64,000 nt of DNA from Amphibacillus cookii (GCF_016908375.1 NZ_JAFBDS010000003.1:124001-188000); one strand, 5' to 3'; positions 36,785 to 46,308 are shown, counted from the first letter of the stretch. Notes: generated by a model from the letters alone, not told the origin. Program-made: numbers and translations.

Positions 36785-37513
36785 ATGAATGATTCTTATA
36801 CTAATATGCTGGCTAAATTAAAGATTGGAAGTGCACATCCAGGTGGATTAGCATTAACGAAAAAAATAATCGATAAGGTGAAGAACTACCCTCACCAGAC
36901 GATTTTAGATGCTGGTTGCGGAACGGGATGTACGTTAGCTTATTTAGCTGAACAAACCGACAGCACATTAATTGGTATCGATCAACACAGCCAAATGATC
37001 GACCACGCAACCAAGCGATTAGCAGGGATTGAACATGCTGAAGTTATCTTAGCTGATATGTCCGCCATCCCAATAGAAGCGAACTATGTCAATTGTGTTA
37101 TTGCTGAGTCATCCGTTTCGTTCACAAAGATATTAAACACCTTAAGAGAATTTAATCGAATCCTCCAAAACAACGGAATTATTTGTCTCGTTGAGATGAC
37201 AGCGATCAAACCGTTAACAGATCAAGAAGAGGAAGCTTTCTGCTCATTCTACGGTTTTGATTCTATTCTTACCAAAAATGATTGGATCGAGGCTATCGAA
37301 AAAGCTGAATTTACAGTACTAGAATCAGACCGTGTAGAACCTGAAACAAAAGGACCTATCGATTTAGAGATTGAACCAGGGATCGACCCAAGCTACTTTA
37401 AAATGATGGCAGAACATTATCACTTAATTGAACAATTAAAGGATAAGTTAGGCACACATATTTATATTGCCCAAAAACGAAATAACAAGGTAGAAACCAA
37501 TGGCCATCGTTGA
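36785..37513 (+). CDS. SAM-dependent class I methyltransferase
   Basis: 242 residues. Motif I is ILDAGCGTGCTLAYL near residue 40 and motif II LIGIDQHSQMIDHA near 65; ADMSAIPIEANYVNCVIAES is the catalytic loop region. It resembles the ubiE/menaquinone methyltransferase type in fold; the acceptor is unknown. SD AAGGAG is 7 bases before ATG. The next gene overlaps it by 14 bases, so they work as a pair. Confidence 0.82.
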   Translation: MNDSYTNMLAKLKIGSAHPGGLALTKKIIDKVKNYPHQTILDAGCGTGCTLAYLAEQTDSTLIGIDQHSQMIDHATKRLAGIEHAEVILADMSAIPIEANYVNCVIAESSVSFTKILNTLREFNRILQNNGIICLVEMTAIKPLTDQEEEAFCSFYGFDSILTKNDWIEAIEKAEFTVLESDRVEPETKGPIDLEIEPGIDPSYFKMMAEHYHLIEQLKDKLGTHIYIAQKRNNKVETNGHR

Positions 37514-38312
37514 TACAAAGGCTTTGCTAGCCGAATACATGCGTCACAGAGAAGAGCCAGCAGCACAACTTGAATACGTGATACAACCCATTAGCGCATA
37601 TTTCGACGATACCGATCCAATAGAACTGCAGTGGTGCTTACAAAGTTACGGACTATTTCAAGAAAACGAGCTAAACAATAATCATATTGAGCAATTCGTT
37701 TCATCCAATATATGGGATGATATAGAAACAGATTTTACCGTGTTACAATACAATTGGCAAGGACCCGAAGTCGCCCTTTTTCTGTTGCCTTCAGACTGTA
37801 ACAATCAGCAATTAATGGACACCTTTCATGGGGTTTCTGGACTAAGCTATGCTGATAAACTCTTTCTATTTATTCATAAGGATAGCTCACACCAACAAAT
37901 ACAAGCATTATTAACGCATGAATATAGCCATGTCTATCGACTAAAGCGCTTATATAAACGTGATGATCAACTTACTTTAGGTGATTCAATTATTTTAGAA
38001 GGGATTGCTGAAAAAATTGTACGCCTGAACGCTGATGAAGATAGCACGTATAACACTGCGCTTAAATATAGTGACGATCAGCTTTCTAATGCTCAATTAC
38101 TCTGGCAACAAGTCGTTAAAAAGAACCTTAACTTGCCAAATCATCATCCTTTCCATGATCGGATTATGTACGGTGGGGGCGAAATCCCGCACTCAACTGG
38201 TTATCTCGTAGGTTACGCGTTAGTTAATCGATGGTGTCAACTGCACCAACCGACTATAATCGATCTTCTAAACATACCAGCAAATCACATTTTAACCGAA
38301 AACATTTTATAA
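37500..38312 (+). CDS. DUF2268 (YjaZ-like) putative zinc metalloprotease
   Basis: 270 residues, cytosolic. The zincin motif is H140-E-Y-S-H144 (LLTHEYSHVYRL), with a third ligand candidate in ILEGIAEKIV near residue 167. The C-terminal stretch PHSTGYLVGYALVNRW is typical of the DUF2268 family, which is of unknown function. It overlaps the methyltransferase gene by 14 bases. Confidence 0.8.
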   Translation: MAIVDTKALLAEYMRHREEPAAQLEYVIQPISAYFDDTDPIELQWCLQSYGLFQENELNNNHIEQFVSSNIWDDIETDFTVLQYNWQGPEVALFLLPSDCNNQQLMDTFHGVSGLSYADKLFLFIHKDSSHQQIQALLTHEYSHVYRLKRLYKRDDQLTLGDSIILEGIAEKIVRLNADEDSTYNTALKYSDDQLSNAQLLWQQVVKKNLNLPNHHPFHDRIMYGGGEIPHSTGYLVGYALVNRWCQLHQPTIIDLLNIPANHILTENIL

Positions 38313-38461
38313 AATTCACTAAACCTCAGCAAATAACCTCTACAACTTCTATGTGTTTATCATACTTTATAAGGAGTACTCAAAACACGCATTTTTTCTC
38401 GATTTAGTGTGCTTTTTTGAGTCGTTTCTCAATCTATGATGACATAGAAAGGAGTAATGAG

Positions 38462-38701
38462 ATGTCAGCTTATTACCAAACATGCTACGAAAATATGGGT
38501 AAGCCTGTCTGTATTCGTACACGCGACGGAAAAGAGTATAGAGGGGTTATCCGCCAAGTTACACGCTCCCACGTTTATCTAGAACCCCTAGGAGGACACC
38601 ACGGCGGTTACGGGTGGGGGTTCTGGGGGCCAGGTTTTGGTTTAGGGATTGCCCTCGGAGCAATTGGAACACTCGCTATCCTTCCTTGGTTCTTTATCTA
38701 A
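38462..38701 (+). CDS. Small Sm-like, glycine-rich membrane protein
   Basis: The frame opens at 38417, but AAGGAG is 7 bases before the ATG at 38462 (MSAYYQTCYENMG), giving 79 residues. The first half (KPVCIRTRDGKEYRGVIRQVTRSHVYL) begins KPVCIRTRDGKEYRG, a short beta-barrel pattern like Sm proteins. It is followed by a Gly/His/Trp stretch and a hydrophobic C-terminus (LGIALGAIGTLAILPWFF). Such proteins occur in bacilli without known function. A terminator follows. Confidence 0.75.
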   Translation: MSAYYQTCYENMGKPVCIRTRDGKEYRGVIRQVTRSHVYLEPLGGHHGGYGWGFWGPGFGLGIALGAIGTLAILPWFFI

Positions 38702-38712
38702 ACACTAGGGTG

Positions 38713-38742
38713 GCTAGGCAGATTTATCTGTCTAGCTTTTTT
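38713..38742 (+). terminator. Terminator after the small Sm-like protein gene
   Basis: GCTAGGCAGA and TCTGTCTAGC (one G-U pair) with a TTTA loop, followed by TTTTTT. Confidence 0.9.
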
Positions 38743-38746
38743 CCTT

Positions 38747-39340
38747 TTAATCAGTGGAGCTAACATTATTCATGTCTTTAAACAATTGATCCACTAAACG
38801 CTCCGCTAATTTGCGATACATATTACTATAATGAGCAACAGACATAATCAAGAATAATTGATGAATATGTTCCGGGTTTTCTTGTGGAATTTCCGTTACG
38901 GCTTGCTCTGACTGATCAACTAAAGAATCAAAAGCTGTATTGAATTGGTTCACTTGCTTCTCCATCAATTCTGTATATTGTTGATAAATCGGATCTAATT
39001 CAATTTCTTCTTGTTCAACATAATGGTTGAGTTCAGATAATACCGTTCCAACATCGTTAATGGACAGTGCTCCTTTTAAATGATAAATAAACTGAATCAA
39101 CATGATGTGCTCTTTTGTATATTTCTTATTTTGGATCGGAAACAACAATTTACCTTTTGCATAATTATTGATCATTGTTTTTGTTAGAATTTTATCTGTC
39201 TCGTGACGTTTACTACTGGCATATTTCTTTTCAAATAACTGTGTCACTTGATCCATGTATAAATCAATAGATGGAATATCTTCCTTTCTCACGATATTTT
39301 CTAAATGCAAACTTTCTAACATTGTTTTAAAATCTTCCAT
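38747..39340 (-). CDS. DUF1836 domain protein
   Basis: 197 residues, soluble. LTKTMINNYAKGKLLFPIQ followed by KKYTKEHIMLIQFIYHLKG is the DUF1836 signature, a MerR-like helix-turn-helix pattern; a DNA-binding role is plausible but unproven. The C-terminal half is acidic and helical. SD AGGGTAGGATATGG region precedes the ATG. Convergent with the small Sm-like gene, sharing its terminator region. Confidence 0.8.
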   Translation of the reverse strand: MEDFKTMLESLHLENIVRKEDIPSIDLYMDQVTQLFEKKYASSKRHETDKILTKTMINNYAKGKLLFPIQNKKYTKEHIMLIQFIYHLKGALSINDVGTVLSELNHYVEQEEIELDPIYQQYTELMEKQVNQFNTAFDSLVDQSEQAVTEIPQENPEHIHQLFLIMSVAHYSNMYRKLAERLVDQLFKDMNNVSSTD

Positions 39341-39488
39341 ATCCTACCCTCATTTTCTGTTAAAACTTTATTTCTTTTAGTATAACGAATAATAATCACA
39401 ACGTAAATATTGACGACACTTATTGTTGGTAGTATGATGTTGTTATATAGTTTTTAAAACTACATAATAATATGAAGAGGTGTTTAAT

Positions 39489-40136
39489 ATGAATAGTTAT
39501 ATTAGAGAGCCCATTAATGGCTTAACACATTTATTAGGAGCTATTCTCGCATTCGCCGGATTGCTTGCTATGGTGATTAAAGGAGCCCAAACAACAAATG
39601 CAACGTTCGATATTTTTTCTTTGATTATTTTTGGTATAAGTATGATCCTGCTTTATGCTGCTTCTGCTACTTATCACATGGTTATTGCCAACAAGCATGT
39701 ACTCAGTTGGTTAAGAAAAATTGATCATGCGATGATCTTCATCTTAATCGCAGGTACATATACACCTTATTGTGTGATTGCTTTGCAAGGAAGGATCGGC
39801 TGGACTTTACTGCTGATCATTTGGGTGACCGCCATTAGCGGCGTTGCTTTTAAGTTAATTTGGTTTCATTGCCCAAGATGGTTATCCACCTTACTCTATA
39901 TTGTGATGGGCTGGCTAATTATTTTTGTCGCATCTCCATTATCTGATAGCATTGAACGAAATGGACTGTTATTACTTATTATTGGTGGGGTCATTTACAC
40001 CATCGGTGGCATTATTTATGCAGTCAAGCCTAAATGGTTAGAAAGCAAATACTTAGGTTTTCACGAGATCTTTCATCTGTTTATTATGGCAGGATCTTTC
40101 ACTCATTTTTTAAGTGTTTATTTATATGTGTTGTAA
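39489..40136 (+). CDS. trhA: Hemolysin III family (TrhA/YqfA) membrane protein
   Basis: Seven membrane segments, PAQR-like. Signature residues: REPINGLTHLLGA at the N-terminus, YAASATYHM, LRKIDHAMIFILIAGTYTPYC and the C-terminal FHEIFHLFIMAGSFTHF with the predicted metal histidines. The frame opens at a GTG at 39480 that is part of the SD AGAGGTG; the ATG at 39489 is 6 bases after it, giving 215 residues. In B. subtilis this family is linked to membrane fluidity; the name hemolysin is historical. Confidence 0.9.
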   Translation: MNSYIREPINGLTHLLGAILAFAGLLAMVIKGAQTTNATFDIFSLIIFGISMILLYAASATYHMVIANKHVLSWLRKIDHAMIFILIAGTYTPYCVIALQGRIGWTLLLIIWVTAISGVAFKLIWFHCPRWLSTLLYIVMGWLIIFVASPLSDSIERNGLLLLIIGGVIYTIGGIIYAVKPKWLESKYLGFHEIFHLFIMAGSFTHFLSVYLYVL

Positions 40137-40184
40137 AACCTGCTAAAATAACTTCATAACCATTTGATAAATGAGGGACTTTAC

Positions 40185-41261
40185 TTGTTGACTATTTTTG
40201 AAGCATTCAATATCACACATCTCATTATACTTAGCTCTGTTTTGATGGCCTTAACTATCCTTCGTTTTACATTGCGAAAACTATTGGCCAAACGATTTGA
40301 TAAAAACCCGAGTCGCTTAATCACGAATTGGGTGATTCTTTACTTGTTTATTTTATTTTTACTTAGTTATTACGGAGAGAAATATTGGATGGTCAGTTCC
40401 TTTATTTCTTTCGGTTCTATTCATGTCACTATGAATATAATTATTATCGCATTTTTAATTATCTCGTTGGCTTATCACCTGTCTCGTTTTATAACCGAGT
40501 TATTTATGCCGACGATTTATCAACGTTATCACCTTGATCAGGGTATCCAATTTACATTCAACCGCATCTTTCACTATATCATCATGATTATTGCCGTCAT
40601 GATGAGCATATCGATAGTCGGAATAAATTTAGGTGCATTAACTGTCTTTGCTAGTGTTGCGGGCGTGGGGATTGGCTTTGGTTTGCAAAACGTCGCTTCA
40701 AATTTTATTTCAGGTATTATTTTATTATTTGAAAGGCCAATCAAAATAGGTGATCGAATTATTGTTGATGATATTATTGGAGATGTTGAACAAATTAATA
40801 TGCGGGCGACTGTGATTCGGTCTGTCAATAATGAACATATCATTGTTCCAAACTCATATTTCTTGGAAGAGCACGTCATTAATCGATCATTCCAAAACCC
40901 TATCATGAGACTTACTGTCCCTATTGGCGTTTCCTATCAAGCCAATCCCGAGCAGGTACGCGATTTATTGTTAAGGGTCGCTCAAGAAGAAGTTGAAGAA
41001 AATGAAGCCGTGTTATTAGAACCGGAACCATTTGTTAACTTTGTCGGATTTGGCGATTCGTCTCTTGATTTTGAATTATTTATTTGGGTCAATGATTCTA
41101 GAGAGCTATTACGAGCAAAGACTAATCTTAATTTCAAGATACACCGACTATTAACCGAACATGACATTGAAATTCCATTTCCACAACGTGATCTACACTT
41201 ACGTTCGATCGACCAAACCATTACCCAAGCATTTAACAACCATGCTAATGATAAATCATAA
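40185..41261 (+). CDS. Small-conductance mechanosensitive channel (MscS family)
   Basis: About 358 residues, with four N-terminal membrane segments and the MscS core. The pore helix is LTVFASVAGVGIGFGLQNVASNF (start LTVFASVAGVG), followed by the beta domain with GDRIIVDDIIGDVEQINMRA and VPNSYFLEEHVINRS. The frame opens at 40164, but GAGGG lies 7 bases before a TTG at 40185. The extended N-terminus is YkuT/KefA-like rather than minimal MscS. It protects the cell from osmotic downshock, relevant in a salt-tolerant host. Confidence 0.88.
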   Translation: MLTIFEAFNITHLIILSSVLMALTILRFTLRKLLAKRFDKNPSRLITNWVILYLFILFLLSYYGEKYWMVSSFISFGSIHVTMNIIIIAFLIISLAYHLSRFITELFMPTIYQRYHLDQGIQFTFNRIFHYIIMIIAVMMSISIVGINLGALTVFASVAGVGIGFGLQNVASNFISGIILLFERPIKIGDRIIVDDIIGDVEQINMRATVIRSVNNEHIIVPNSYFLEEHVINRSFQNPIMRLTVPIGVSYQANPEQVRDLLLRVAQEEVEENEAVLLEPEPFVNFVGFGDSSLDFELFIWVNDSRELLRAKTNLNFKIHRLLTEHDIEIPFPQRDLHLRSIDQTITQAFNNHANDKS

Positions 41262-41407
41262 ACAAGCGAAGACCAAAACAATAACTTTTGCCTCTAAATA
41301 ATGCGAACACAGTGAACGTATCACCGCAGGTTGAAATATACTCGTTTTCACTTATCAGTACAAAGGAGAATGAAGGTTTAGTCAACTGCGGGTTTATTTA
41401 TAATTAA

Positions 41408-41444
41408 AAATAGCGCTAGTAAGTTTTACTTACCAACGCTATTT
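41408..41444. terminator. Bidirectional terminator between mscS and treR
   Basis: AAATAGCG / CGCTATTT outer stem with an inner GTAAG-TTTTA-CTTAC stem, flanked by A and T. The genes converge on it. Confidence 0.8.
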
Positions 41445-41513
41445 ATCTACTTAGCTATACGCCTATTTATGGGTAAATCACCCAATGCATGAAACTTAAC
41501 TTTATTATCAACA

Positions 41514-42227
41514 CTATTGGTGTCGACGAGCAAAATCAACAAAACGAAAACGGTCTGGACGGTGCCGAGATTCTGTATATTGAAATAATTGCGCATTATC
41601 TAAGTAGACAAAGTTTTTGATAACAACAATGTTATGGAAACCATCCAGTTGTAACAGTTCGCGATCTTCTACCGTTGGCTCTTCTACCGTAATTTCCTTT
41701 TTAGCAAAACTGATTTTCAGCCCAAGCTCACCCTCTAAATATGCGTAGATAGAACCCTGACATACAGCTTTTGTTAACATGGGCACAAAGGCCTCGACAA
41801 AATAGTCTTTGTCTAGTATCACCCGTTCATTTGCTAAATCTCTCGTACGAATAACCCGCCAAACTTTTTCTTCTGGTTTAACCCGTAAGTATTTTCTTAC
41901 TAAACGATCGGTCTCGACATAGCCCAAATCATGAACAATCGTTTCAACCTTCTGATTCATTTTTTTCGCCAACTCTTGAAAACTAACTAAACCAGAAACA
42001 GGAAAGTCAAATTTATTTCGCTCAATAACGACAGAGCCCTTTCCCCTTACTTTTTGAATATACCCGTTTTGCGATAATAAATTGAGCGCTTTCCGTATCG
42101 TTTCCCTTGAAGTTTGATAATAATCTTTCAATTCATGTTCTGAAGACAAATATTGGCCGACCTTCCAATTCCCTTCTTCGATTTGTTCAACTAATTCCTG
42201 ATATATTAATAAATACTTCATTTTCAT
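41514..42227 (-). CDS. treR: Trehalose operon repressor TreR
   Basis: GntR/HutC-family repressor that binds trehalose 6-phosphate. Winged helix at about 5-70 (SSEHELKDYYQTSRETIRKAL, NGYIQKVRGKGSVV), then a UTRA domain with FPVSGLVSFQELAKKM. The last residues are DRFRFVDFARR, typical of TreR. Several starts are possible (TTG 42236, ATG 42233, ATG 42227, ATG 42221) behind AAAGGTAAGG; 42227 has the AAGG 9 bases away. Third gene of treP-treA-treR. Two palindromic operators are upstream of treP. Confidence 0.93.
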   Translation of the reverse strand: MKMKYLLIYQELVEQIEEGNWKVGQYLSSEHELKDYYQTSRETIRKALNLLSQNGYIQKVRGKGSVVIERNKFDFPVSGLVSFQELAKKMNQKVETIVHDLGYVETDRLVRKYLRVKPEEKVWRVIRTRDLANERVILDKDYFVEAFVPMLTKAVCQGSIYAYLEGELGLKISFAKKEITVEEPTVEDRELLQLDGFHNIVVIKNFVYLDNAQLFQYTESRHRPDRFRFVDFARRHQ

Positions 42228-42259
42228 CACCATCAACCTTACCTTTAGATAGTTAGAGG

Positions 42260-43942
42260 TTAAGATCTTAGATAATACACGACTGACTCATAAGGGCGTA
42301 ACACCCCTGATCTCAGATCACCTTTTTGATCAGGATAATTGCTGATTAGCACTTCGGGCCGCTTATCATTCTCAAAACCTTCTTTAGCTAAATCATAGCT
42401 AACCGTGTCACCATAGAAATTATTGAGTACAATTAATTGTTGATCACGATCTCTCCTCATATATGCAAAAATAGCATGATGATCGGGTAAAAGCAAATGA
42501 TAATCCCCTGTTGTGATGATTTCATATTGCTTTCTTAATTGAATTAACTTTTGATAATGATAGAAAATTGAATCTGGATCATTTAAAGCTTTTTCTGCAT
42601 TAATTTCCTTGTAACGACTTCCCACTTCAATCCAAGGTGTGCCTTCTGTGAAACCGGCATGCCTCTGATCATTCCATTGAACAGGTGTACGTGAATTATC
42701 ACGGGACTTTTGCTGTAAGATGGATAAGATTTCTTCTTCAGTCATCCCTTCTTCTTGTTTGATCCGATACATATTTAAAGATTCTACATCACGATACTGT
42801 TCAATGGAATGAAAAGTTGGATTCGCCATCCCAAATTCTTCCCCCTGATAAATATAAGGCGTCCCTTTCATCATATGAATAACGGTTGCAAGCATTTTTG
42901 CGGATGGCTTATGATAAACACCATCATTTCCAAATCGAGAGACAACACGAGGTTGATCATGATTACACCAGAACAACGCGTTCCACCCGCCACCATTGTG
43001 CATACCGACTTGCCAATCCGATAAAATTTGCTTTAAAGCTTGAAAATCAAAAGGCGCTTTGGTCCATTTATCTCCATTTGGATAGTCAACTTTCAAATGA
43101 TGGAAATTAAATGTCATATCCAGTTCGGCTCGACTGGGATTCGTGTAGTTAATACAATGATCAATTGTCGTTGACGACATTTCACCTACTGTCATTAAAT
43201 CATTTCCTTTAAAGACCTTCTGATGCATTTCTTTTAAATACTGATGAATTTTAGGTCCATCGGTATAAAATTTGCGCCCATCACCCGGAGGAACAGAACC
43301 ATCATCATTCGGAAACGATTGATCTTTAGATATAAGGTTAATTACATCCAAACGGAAACCATCGACGCCTTTGTCAACCCAAAAATTCATCATCTGATAG
43401 ATGGCATCTCGAACTTCTATGTTTTCCCAATTCAAATCGGCTTGTGTGACATCAAATAAGTGTAAGTAATATTGCTCCGTTGTCTGATCGTATTGCCATG
43501 CACTACCACCAAACTTCGATTGCCAATTCGTCGGTTCCTGCCCCTGACAGCTATCTTTCCAAATATAAAAATTGCGAAAAGCGTTATCCTTGCTTTGCGC
43601 TGATTGTTCAAACCATTGATGTGCTGTCGAGGTGTGATTAACCACAATATCGATAATGACTTTTAATCCGCGTTTATGCGCTTCAAGTAGCAAACGATCG
43701 AAATCTGCCATCGTTCCATATTCTTCAAAAATCGAAAAATAATCTGCAATATCATAACCATTATCGTGTTGAGGTGAATCATAGATTGGCGTTAACCAAA
43801 TAACATCAACGCCTAACGCTTTTAAATAGTCTAACTTCTCAATAATGCCGTTAATATCTCCTGTGCCAGTAGCAGTTGTGTCATTAAAGCTTTTTGGATA
43901 AATCTGATAAACAACAGACTTTCTCCACCAAGGTTGCGTCAC
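42260..43942 (-). CDS. treA: Alpha,alpha-phosphotrehalase (trehalose-6-phosphate hydrolase)
   Basis: GH13 enzyme of 560 residues splitting trehalose 6-phosphate to glucose and glucose 6-phosphate. Landmarks: WWRKSVVYQIYPKSFNDTT, IIDIVVNHTST, nucleophile Asp in DGFRLDVINLIS, acid Glu in LMTVGEMSST and WCNHDQPRVVSRFG. Its place between treP and treR separates it from oligo-1,6-glucosidases. It lies 23 bases before treR and about 230 after treP; one intergenic repeat copy is in the gap. Confidence 0.94.
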   Translation of the reverse strand: MTQPWWRKSVVYQIYPKSFNDTTATGTGDINGIIEKLDYLKALGVDVIWLTPIYDSPQHDNGYDIADYFSIFEEYGTMADFDRLLLEAHKRGLKVIIDIVVNHTSTAHQWFEQSAQSKDNAFRNFYIWKDSCQGQEPTNWQSKFGGSAWQYDQTTEQYYLHLFDVTQADLNWENIEVRDAIYQMMNFWVDKGVDGFRLDVINLISKDQSFPNDDGSVPPGDGRKFYTDGPKIHQYLKEMHQKVFKGNDLMTVGEMSSTTIDHCINYTNPSRAELDMTFNFHHLKVDYPNGDKWTKAPFDFQALKQILSDWQVGMHNGGGWNALFWCNHDQPRVVSRFGNDGVYHKPSAKMLATVIHMMKGTPYIYQGEEFGMANPTFHSIEQYRDVESLNMYRIKQEEGMTEEEILSILQQKSRDNSRTPVQWNDQRHAGFTEGTPWIEVGSRYKEINAEKALNDPDSIFYHYQKLIQLRKQYEIITTGDYHLLLPDHHAIFAYMRRDRDQQLIVLNNFYGDTVSYDLAKEGFENDKRPEVLISNYPDQKGDLRSGVLRPYESVVYYLRS

Positions 43943-43983
43943 CTGATCATCCCCCTATGTTTTCTATTGTTATATATTCTTGT

Positions 43984-44106
43984 TTTTCGCCCACTGATGG
44001 GTAGTTGAGTGAATCAGGACATTAGCGTCCGTTTCCGACCGGATAATTAGCTTGAACACCGTTCTGTATGTTGAGGCGGGCGGTTTACGAACGGTTATCT
44101 GTAAGA
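43984..44106 (+). repeat. Two-hairpin intergenic repeat, copy f
   Basis: CGCCCACTGATGGGTAGTTG, TGAATCAGGACATTAGCGTC, TTGAGGCGGGCGGTTTACGA and ACGGTTATCTGT. The left arm of the first hairpin is lost. Inserted between treP and treA. Confidence 0.8.
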
Positions 44107-44116
44107 AATGGTAGAC

Positions 44117-44156
44117 AACCACCTTATCACACTTTTTTCAAGGCGATAAGATGGTT
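44117..44156. repeat. Inverted repeat after treP
   Basis: AACCACCTTATC and GATAAGATGGTT form a 12-bp stem with one mismatch and a 16-base loop, 14 bases after the treP stop. No T-run; perhaps an RNA-stabilising hairpin that lowers treA relative to treP. Confidence 0.5.
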
Positions 44157-44169
44157 GCTTACGGATCAT

Positions 44170-45609
44170 TTATGATTTACCTAAGCGTTGATATGCATTT
44201 TTACCCATCCGCGTTTTAGCAAAGATCATCGTTAAAACAATAGGTGCAGCTATCGCCACTGCCATTGCAACAAAGAACATTAGCCAATGCATCGCTTGAA
44301 TAGATAGGAAACCTGGTATACCACCTACGCCGATTGAGTTAGCCATGACACCACTACCTACAGAGATCATAGCAGCAATCGAGGATCCGATCATGGCAGC
44401 CAAGAACGGAAAGCCATATTTTAAGTTAATACCAAACATTGCGGGTTCCGTTACGCCCAAATAGCAAGAAATCATAGCTGGAACAGATACCTGTTGCTCC
44501 TTTTTATCGCGACGATTAAGGATAATCATGGCTAGAACTGCTGATCCTTGTGCAATATTCGATAAAGCGACCATTGGCCAAAGATTGGTTCCATCAAATT
44601 GATTCATAAGTTCTAAATCGATCGCATTCGTCATATGGTGAAGCCCTGTAATAACTAGTGGTGCATAAGCAAAGCCAAATACAGCTGCAAATAACCAGCC
44701 AAACGCTGAAGTTAAACCAGCATAGACGACATCTGAAATCCATGAACCGATCACCCAACCAATCGGGCCTAATATAACGTGGGCGATTAATACAGCAGGT
44801 AATAACGCAAAAAACGGAACAAATATCATTGATACAACATTCGGGATAATCTTTCTTAATCCAAGTTCAAAATAAGCGAGTACAAATCCAGCAAGCATTG
44901 CCGGAATAACTTGAGCTTGATAACCAATCATATCAACGGTTGCAAAGCCAAAATCCCAAACTGGAATGTCTGATGCCCCTGGTACGTCGTAAGCATTAAG
45001 TAACTGTGGTGAAACAAGCGTTAAACCAAGTACAATACCGAGAATCTGAGTCGTTCCCATTTTTCTTGTAATAGACCAAACAATACCTACCGGTAAGAAA
45101 TGAAATATCGCTTCGCCAATCAACCATAAAAAGTCATAGGCACCTTGCCAAAATTGAGAAAACTCAATTAAAGCCTGATCATTATTAGGTCCAAACTCAG
45201 CGATATCACCAATAATATTACGGAAACCTAAAATAAGCCCCCCTACAACCAAAGCTGGAATAATTGGTGTAAATATTTCTGCCAAGTTTGAAATAAGACG
45301 TTGCAAAACATTCATATTTTGCTTAGCAGCAACCTTAGCTTCATCTTTTGATGTATCCCCCACACCAGCAATAGCGGTAAATTCATTATAAAATTTAGCG
45401 ACCTCATTACCTATAATCACTTGAAATTGACCCGCATTCGTAAATGTCCCTTTAACCAATTCCATTTGTTCAATCTTATCTTTATCAGCTTTATCCGTAT
45501 CATTCAAAACAAAACGCATTCGCGTCGCACAATGTGTGACAACAGAAATATTATCGCTTCCTCCAATACGTTCAAGCAGTTCTTTTGCTGAATCCGTGTA
45601 TTTACCCAT
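44170..45609 (-). CDS. treP: Trehalose-specific PTS enzyme IIBC
   Basis: Imports trehalose as trehalose 6-phosphate. 479 residues: IIB domain with the phosphorylated Cys27 (VVTHCATRMRF), then a IIC domain of about ten membrane segments (IPALVVGGLILGFRNIIG, TGLHHMTNAIDLELM, CYLGVTEPAMFGINLKYGFP). No IIA domain is present, so a shared glucose-type IIA is needed. First gene of treP-treA-treR; its promoter region has two TreR operators and a cre site. Confidence 0.95.
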   Translation of the reverse strand: MGKYTDSAKELLERIGGSDNISVVTHCATRMRFVLNDTDKADKDKIEQMELVKGTFTNAGQFQVIIGNEVAKFYNEFTAIAGVGDTSKDEAKVAAKQNMNVLQRLISNLAEIFTPIIPALVVGGLILGFRNIIGDIAEFGPNNDQALIEFSQFWQGAYDFLWLIGEAIFHFLPVGIVWSITRKMGTTQILGIVLGLTLVSPQLLNAYDVPGASDIPVWDFGFATVDMIGYQAQVIPAMLAGFVLAYFELGLRKIIPNVVSMIFVPFFALLPAVLIAHVILGPIGWVIGSWISDVVYAGLTSAFGWLFAAVFGFAYAPLVITGLHHMTNAIDLELMNQFDGTNLWPMVALSNIAQGSAVLAMIILNRRDKKEQQVSVPAMISCYLGVTEPAMFGINLKYGFPFLAAMIGSSIAAMISVGSGVMANSIGVGGIPGFLSIQAMHWLMFFVAMAVAIAAPIVLTMIFAKTRMGKNAYQRLGKS

Positions 45610-45654
45610 TTATTTACCCCTTTCTTCAAAAGAATAATAATGCATTAAAAATAA

Positions 45655-45669
45655 ACTTGTATATACATG
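45655..45669. promoter_or_regulatory. TreR operator 1
   Basis: ACTTGTATATACATG, a near-perfect copy of the TTGTATATACAA operator, 45 bases before treP. Confidence 0.8.
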
Positions 45670-45673
45670 ACAG

Positions 45674-45687
45674 TGTTTACGCTTTCA
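45674..45687. promoter_or_regulatory. cre site in the treP promoter
   Basis: On the minus strand TGAAAGCGTAAACA matches 13 of 14 positions of TGWAANCGNTNWCA. It lies between the two TreR operators. Confidence 0.8.
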
Positions 45688-45691
45688 TTTT

Positions 45692-45709
45692 AACTTGTAT
45701 ATACAAGTT
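45692..45709. promoter_or_regulatory. TreR operator 2
   Basis: AACTTGTATATACAAGTT is a perfect 18-bp palindrome containing the TreR core. 35-37 bp from operator 1. Confidence 0.9.
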
Positions 45710-45738
45710 AGTCAAGAAAAAAGGGGGCAATTTAAATT

Positions 45739-46083
45739 TTATTTGAAAATACCCCGATCAACGTATCCTCCAGCAAGTTGAATAGCTTCTAAAGCATCAT
45801 TAAAATCTGCCTCCGTTACTTGAAAGCTTAAAACAGCATTCCTATCACGCTTATCATCATCTGCTATTTCTTGATAAGCAACCACTTGTCCCATACCTCC
45901 AGCTATGTTCGGTGAGTCTGCTCCCGTTGTACCTGTTTGTGCATAAGGAATAACAAGATCAATATCCTGCTCTTGCTCAATATAATCAATCATCACCTCT
46001 TTTGTATCAAATTTACTTAATTTACTACGTAGTGCCTCCGCCTCGTCTTCATCATGAACATAAACTTGAACAGCTTTAAACAT
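45739..46083 (-). CDS. Uncharacterised small acidic protein, 114 residues
   Basis: Function unknown. It begins MFKAVQVYVHDEDEAEALRS and has GTTGADSPNIAGGMGQVVAY in the middle, a Gly-rich loop between two alpha/beta halves. The pattern recalls general stress proteins of the YflT type, but I cannot confirm this. The gene ends about 30 bases before the TreR operator region and reads toward treP on the same strand. SD AAAGGAGG precedes ATG. Soluble and acidic. Confidence 0.7.
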   Translation of the reverse strand: MFKAVQVYVHDEDEAEALRSKLSKFDTKEVMIDYIEQEQDIDLVIPYAQTGTTGADSPNIAGGMGQVVAYQEIADDDKRDRNAVLSFQVTEADFNDALEAIQLAGGYVDRGIFK

Positions 46084-46308
46084 TGATTTCTCCTCCTTTA
46101 GTTAATGATGAGTCAGGTTTAATGTTCCCTTATTTTTTGTTATCAAACATTTAAAGTTACAGGGTGATGGGTACAAATGTGCTACTCGTGAACAAATAGC
46201 AGCTAACGTTTTAGTTTGAAAGCCTGAGGTTTTAACGTTGCTGTTACCCGCTTCATTTTTCTGGTTCTAAGTCAAATGTTGGGTGAGCTAACGCTCGCTC
46301 CTTATTCT

